A stretch of 5,865 bases of DNA, taken from positions 1 through 5,865 of the forward strand of contig DQED01000108.1 in NCBI GenBank assembly GCA_003525525.1. The letters run 5' to 3'. The DNA is from Desulfovibrio sp. (GTDB taxonomy: Bacteria; Desulfobacterota; Desulfovibrionia; Desulfovibrionales; Desulfovibrionaceae). Position numbers and translations under genes: made by a program. Shown one piece after another: positions 5,799 to 5,865 of the stretch; position 1 is the stretch's first letter, and each line of letters begins with the position of its first letter. Under the pieces are notes generated by a model. The model saw nothing but the letters and a program-made list of their open reading frames with translations. It was not told the origin of the DNA and did no database searches.

Positions 5799-5865
5799 CT
5801 ACCTGGGGCGCGGCCCCATGGGGACGGGCGCGAACCCTGGACGCGGCCCGACGGGGACGGGCGCG
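5799..5865 (-). CDS. Possible C-terminal tail of a convergent gene, proline-rich repeat (truncated by window edge)
   Basis: On the minus strand a frame enters at the right edge and ends at TAG (5801-5799) after 21 visible residues. It reads APVPVGPRPGF followed by APVPMGPRPR, an imperfect 11-residue repeat rich in proline with glycine and arginine. Nineteen of the 21 codons end in G or C, as in the other genes here. The stop lies close to a terminator with T runs on both strands, which fits convergent genes meeting there. Proline-rich tails of this kind are usually disordered and occur on many secreted or envelope proteins; nothing more can be said of function. Other frames are also open over part of this stretch: one minus frame runs to a TGA further left, and a plus-strand ATG at 5818 also gives a repeat. 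The call is therefore tentative. Confidence 0.45.
   Translation of the reverse strand, partial: APVPVGPRPGFAPVPMGPRPR
5810..5865. repeat. Imperfect direct repeat with 33-bp period
   Basis: A 23-base unit at 5810-5832 recurs at 5843-5865 with 21 of 23 identical bases; the differences are at the 8th and 10th positions. The 33-bp period equals 11 codons, which suits a repeat inside a coding region, most simply the proline-rich tail read on the minus strand. The array may continue beyond the right edge, so the copy number is unknown. Confidence 0.75.

Overview
This is a GC-rich bacterial window with dense coding on both strands. Strong G/C bias at third codon positions creates long open frames opposite and beside the real genes. 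Composition and gene content resemble high-GC Desulfovibrio-like Desulfobacterota (anaerobic sulfate reducers). That placement is inferred from style; no marker gene is present.

Layout, left to right. (1) Minus strand, 1-782: a two-gene unit transcribed leftwards. It starts with a complete 208-residue glyoxalase-II-like metallo-beta-lactamase hydrolase (156-782). Its stop overlaps the GTG start of an NADPH-dependent FMN reductase/flavodoxin-fold protein (1-159), whose C-terminal part lies outside the window. (2) 783-981: a divergent intergenic region with two possible hairpins and no clear promoter. (3) Plus strand, 982-3414: one 810-residue soluble protein with a GAF-like N-terminus, a degenerate GGDEF domain, a small beta-rich domain, a second degenerate GGDEF domain and about seven TPR repeats. 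(4) 3415-3552: a 138-base spacer. (5) Plus strand, 3553-5693: a two-gene unit, a polytopic acyltransferase-3 membrane protein followed 2 bases later by an exported SGNH/GDSL hydrolase. (6) 5718-5760: a strong, probably bidirectional terminator. (7) 5799-5865: probably the proline-rich C-terminal tail of a convergent minus-strand gene, encoded by a 33-bp repeat and cut by the window edge.

Functional reading. The membrane acyltransferase and the exported SGNH enzyme look like the separated halves of an O-acetyltransferase of the OafB/OatA type: one moves the acyl group across the inner membrane, the other transfers it to, or removes it from, a glycan in the periplasm. The GAF/GGDEF/TPR protein has lost both GGDEF signatures, so it is more likely a scaffold or nucleotide-sensing regulator than a diguanylate cyclase. 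No mobile element, CRISPR array, tRNA or rRNA was seen. The most unusual items are the doubly degenerate GGDEF protein and the split AT3/SGNH pair; neither is proven to be a new system.
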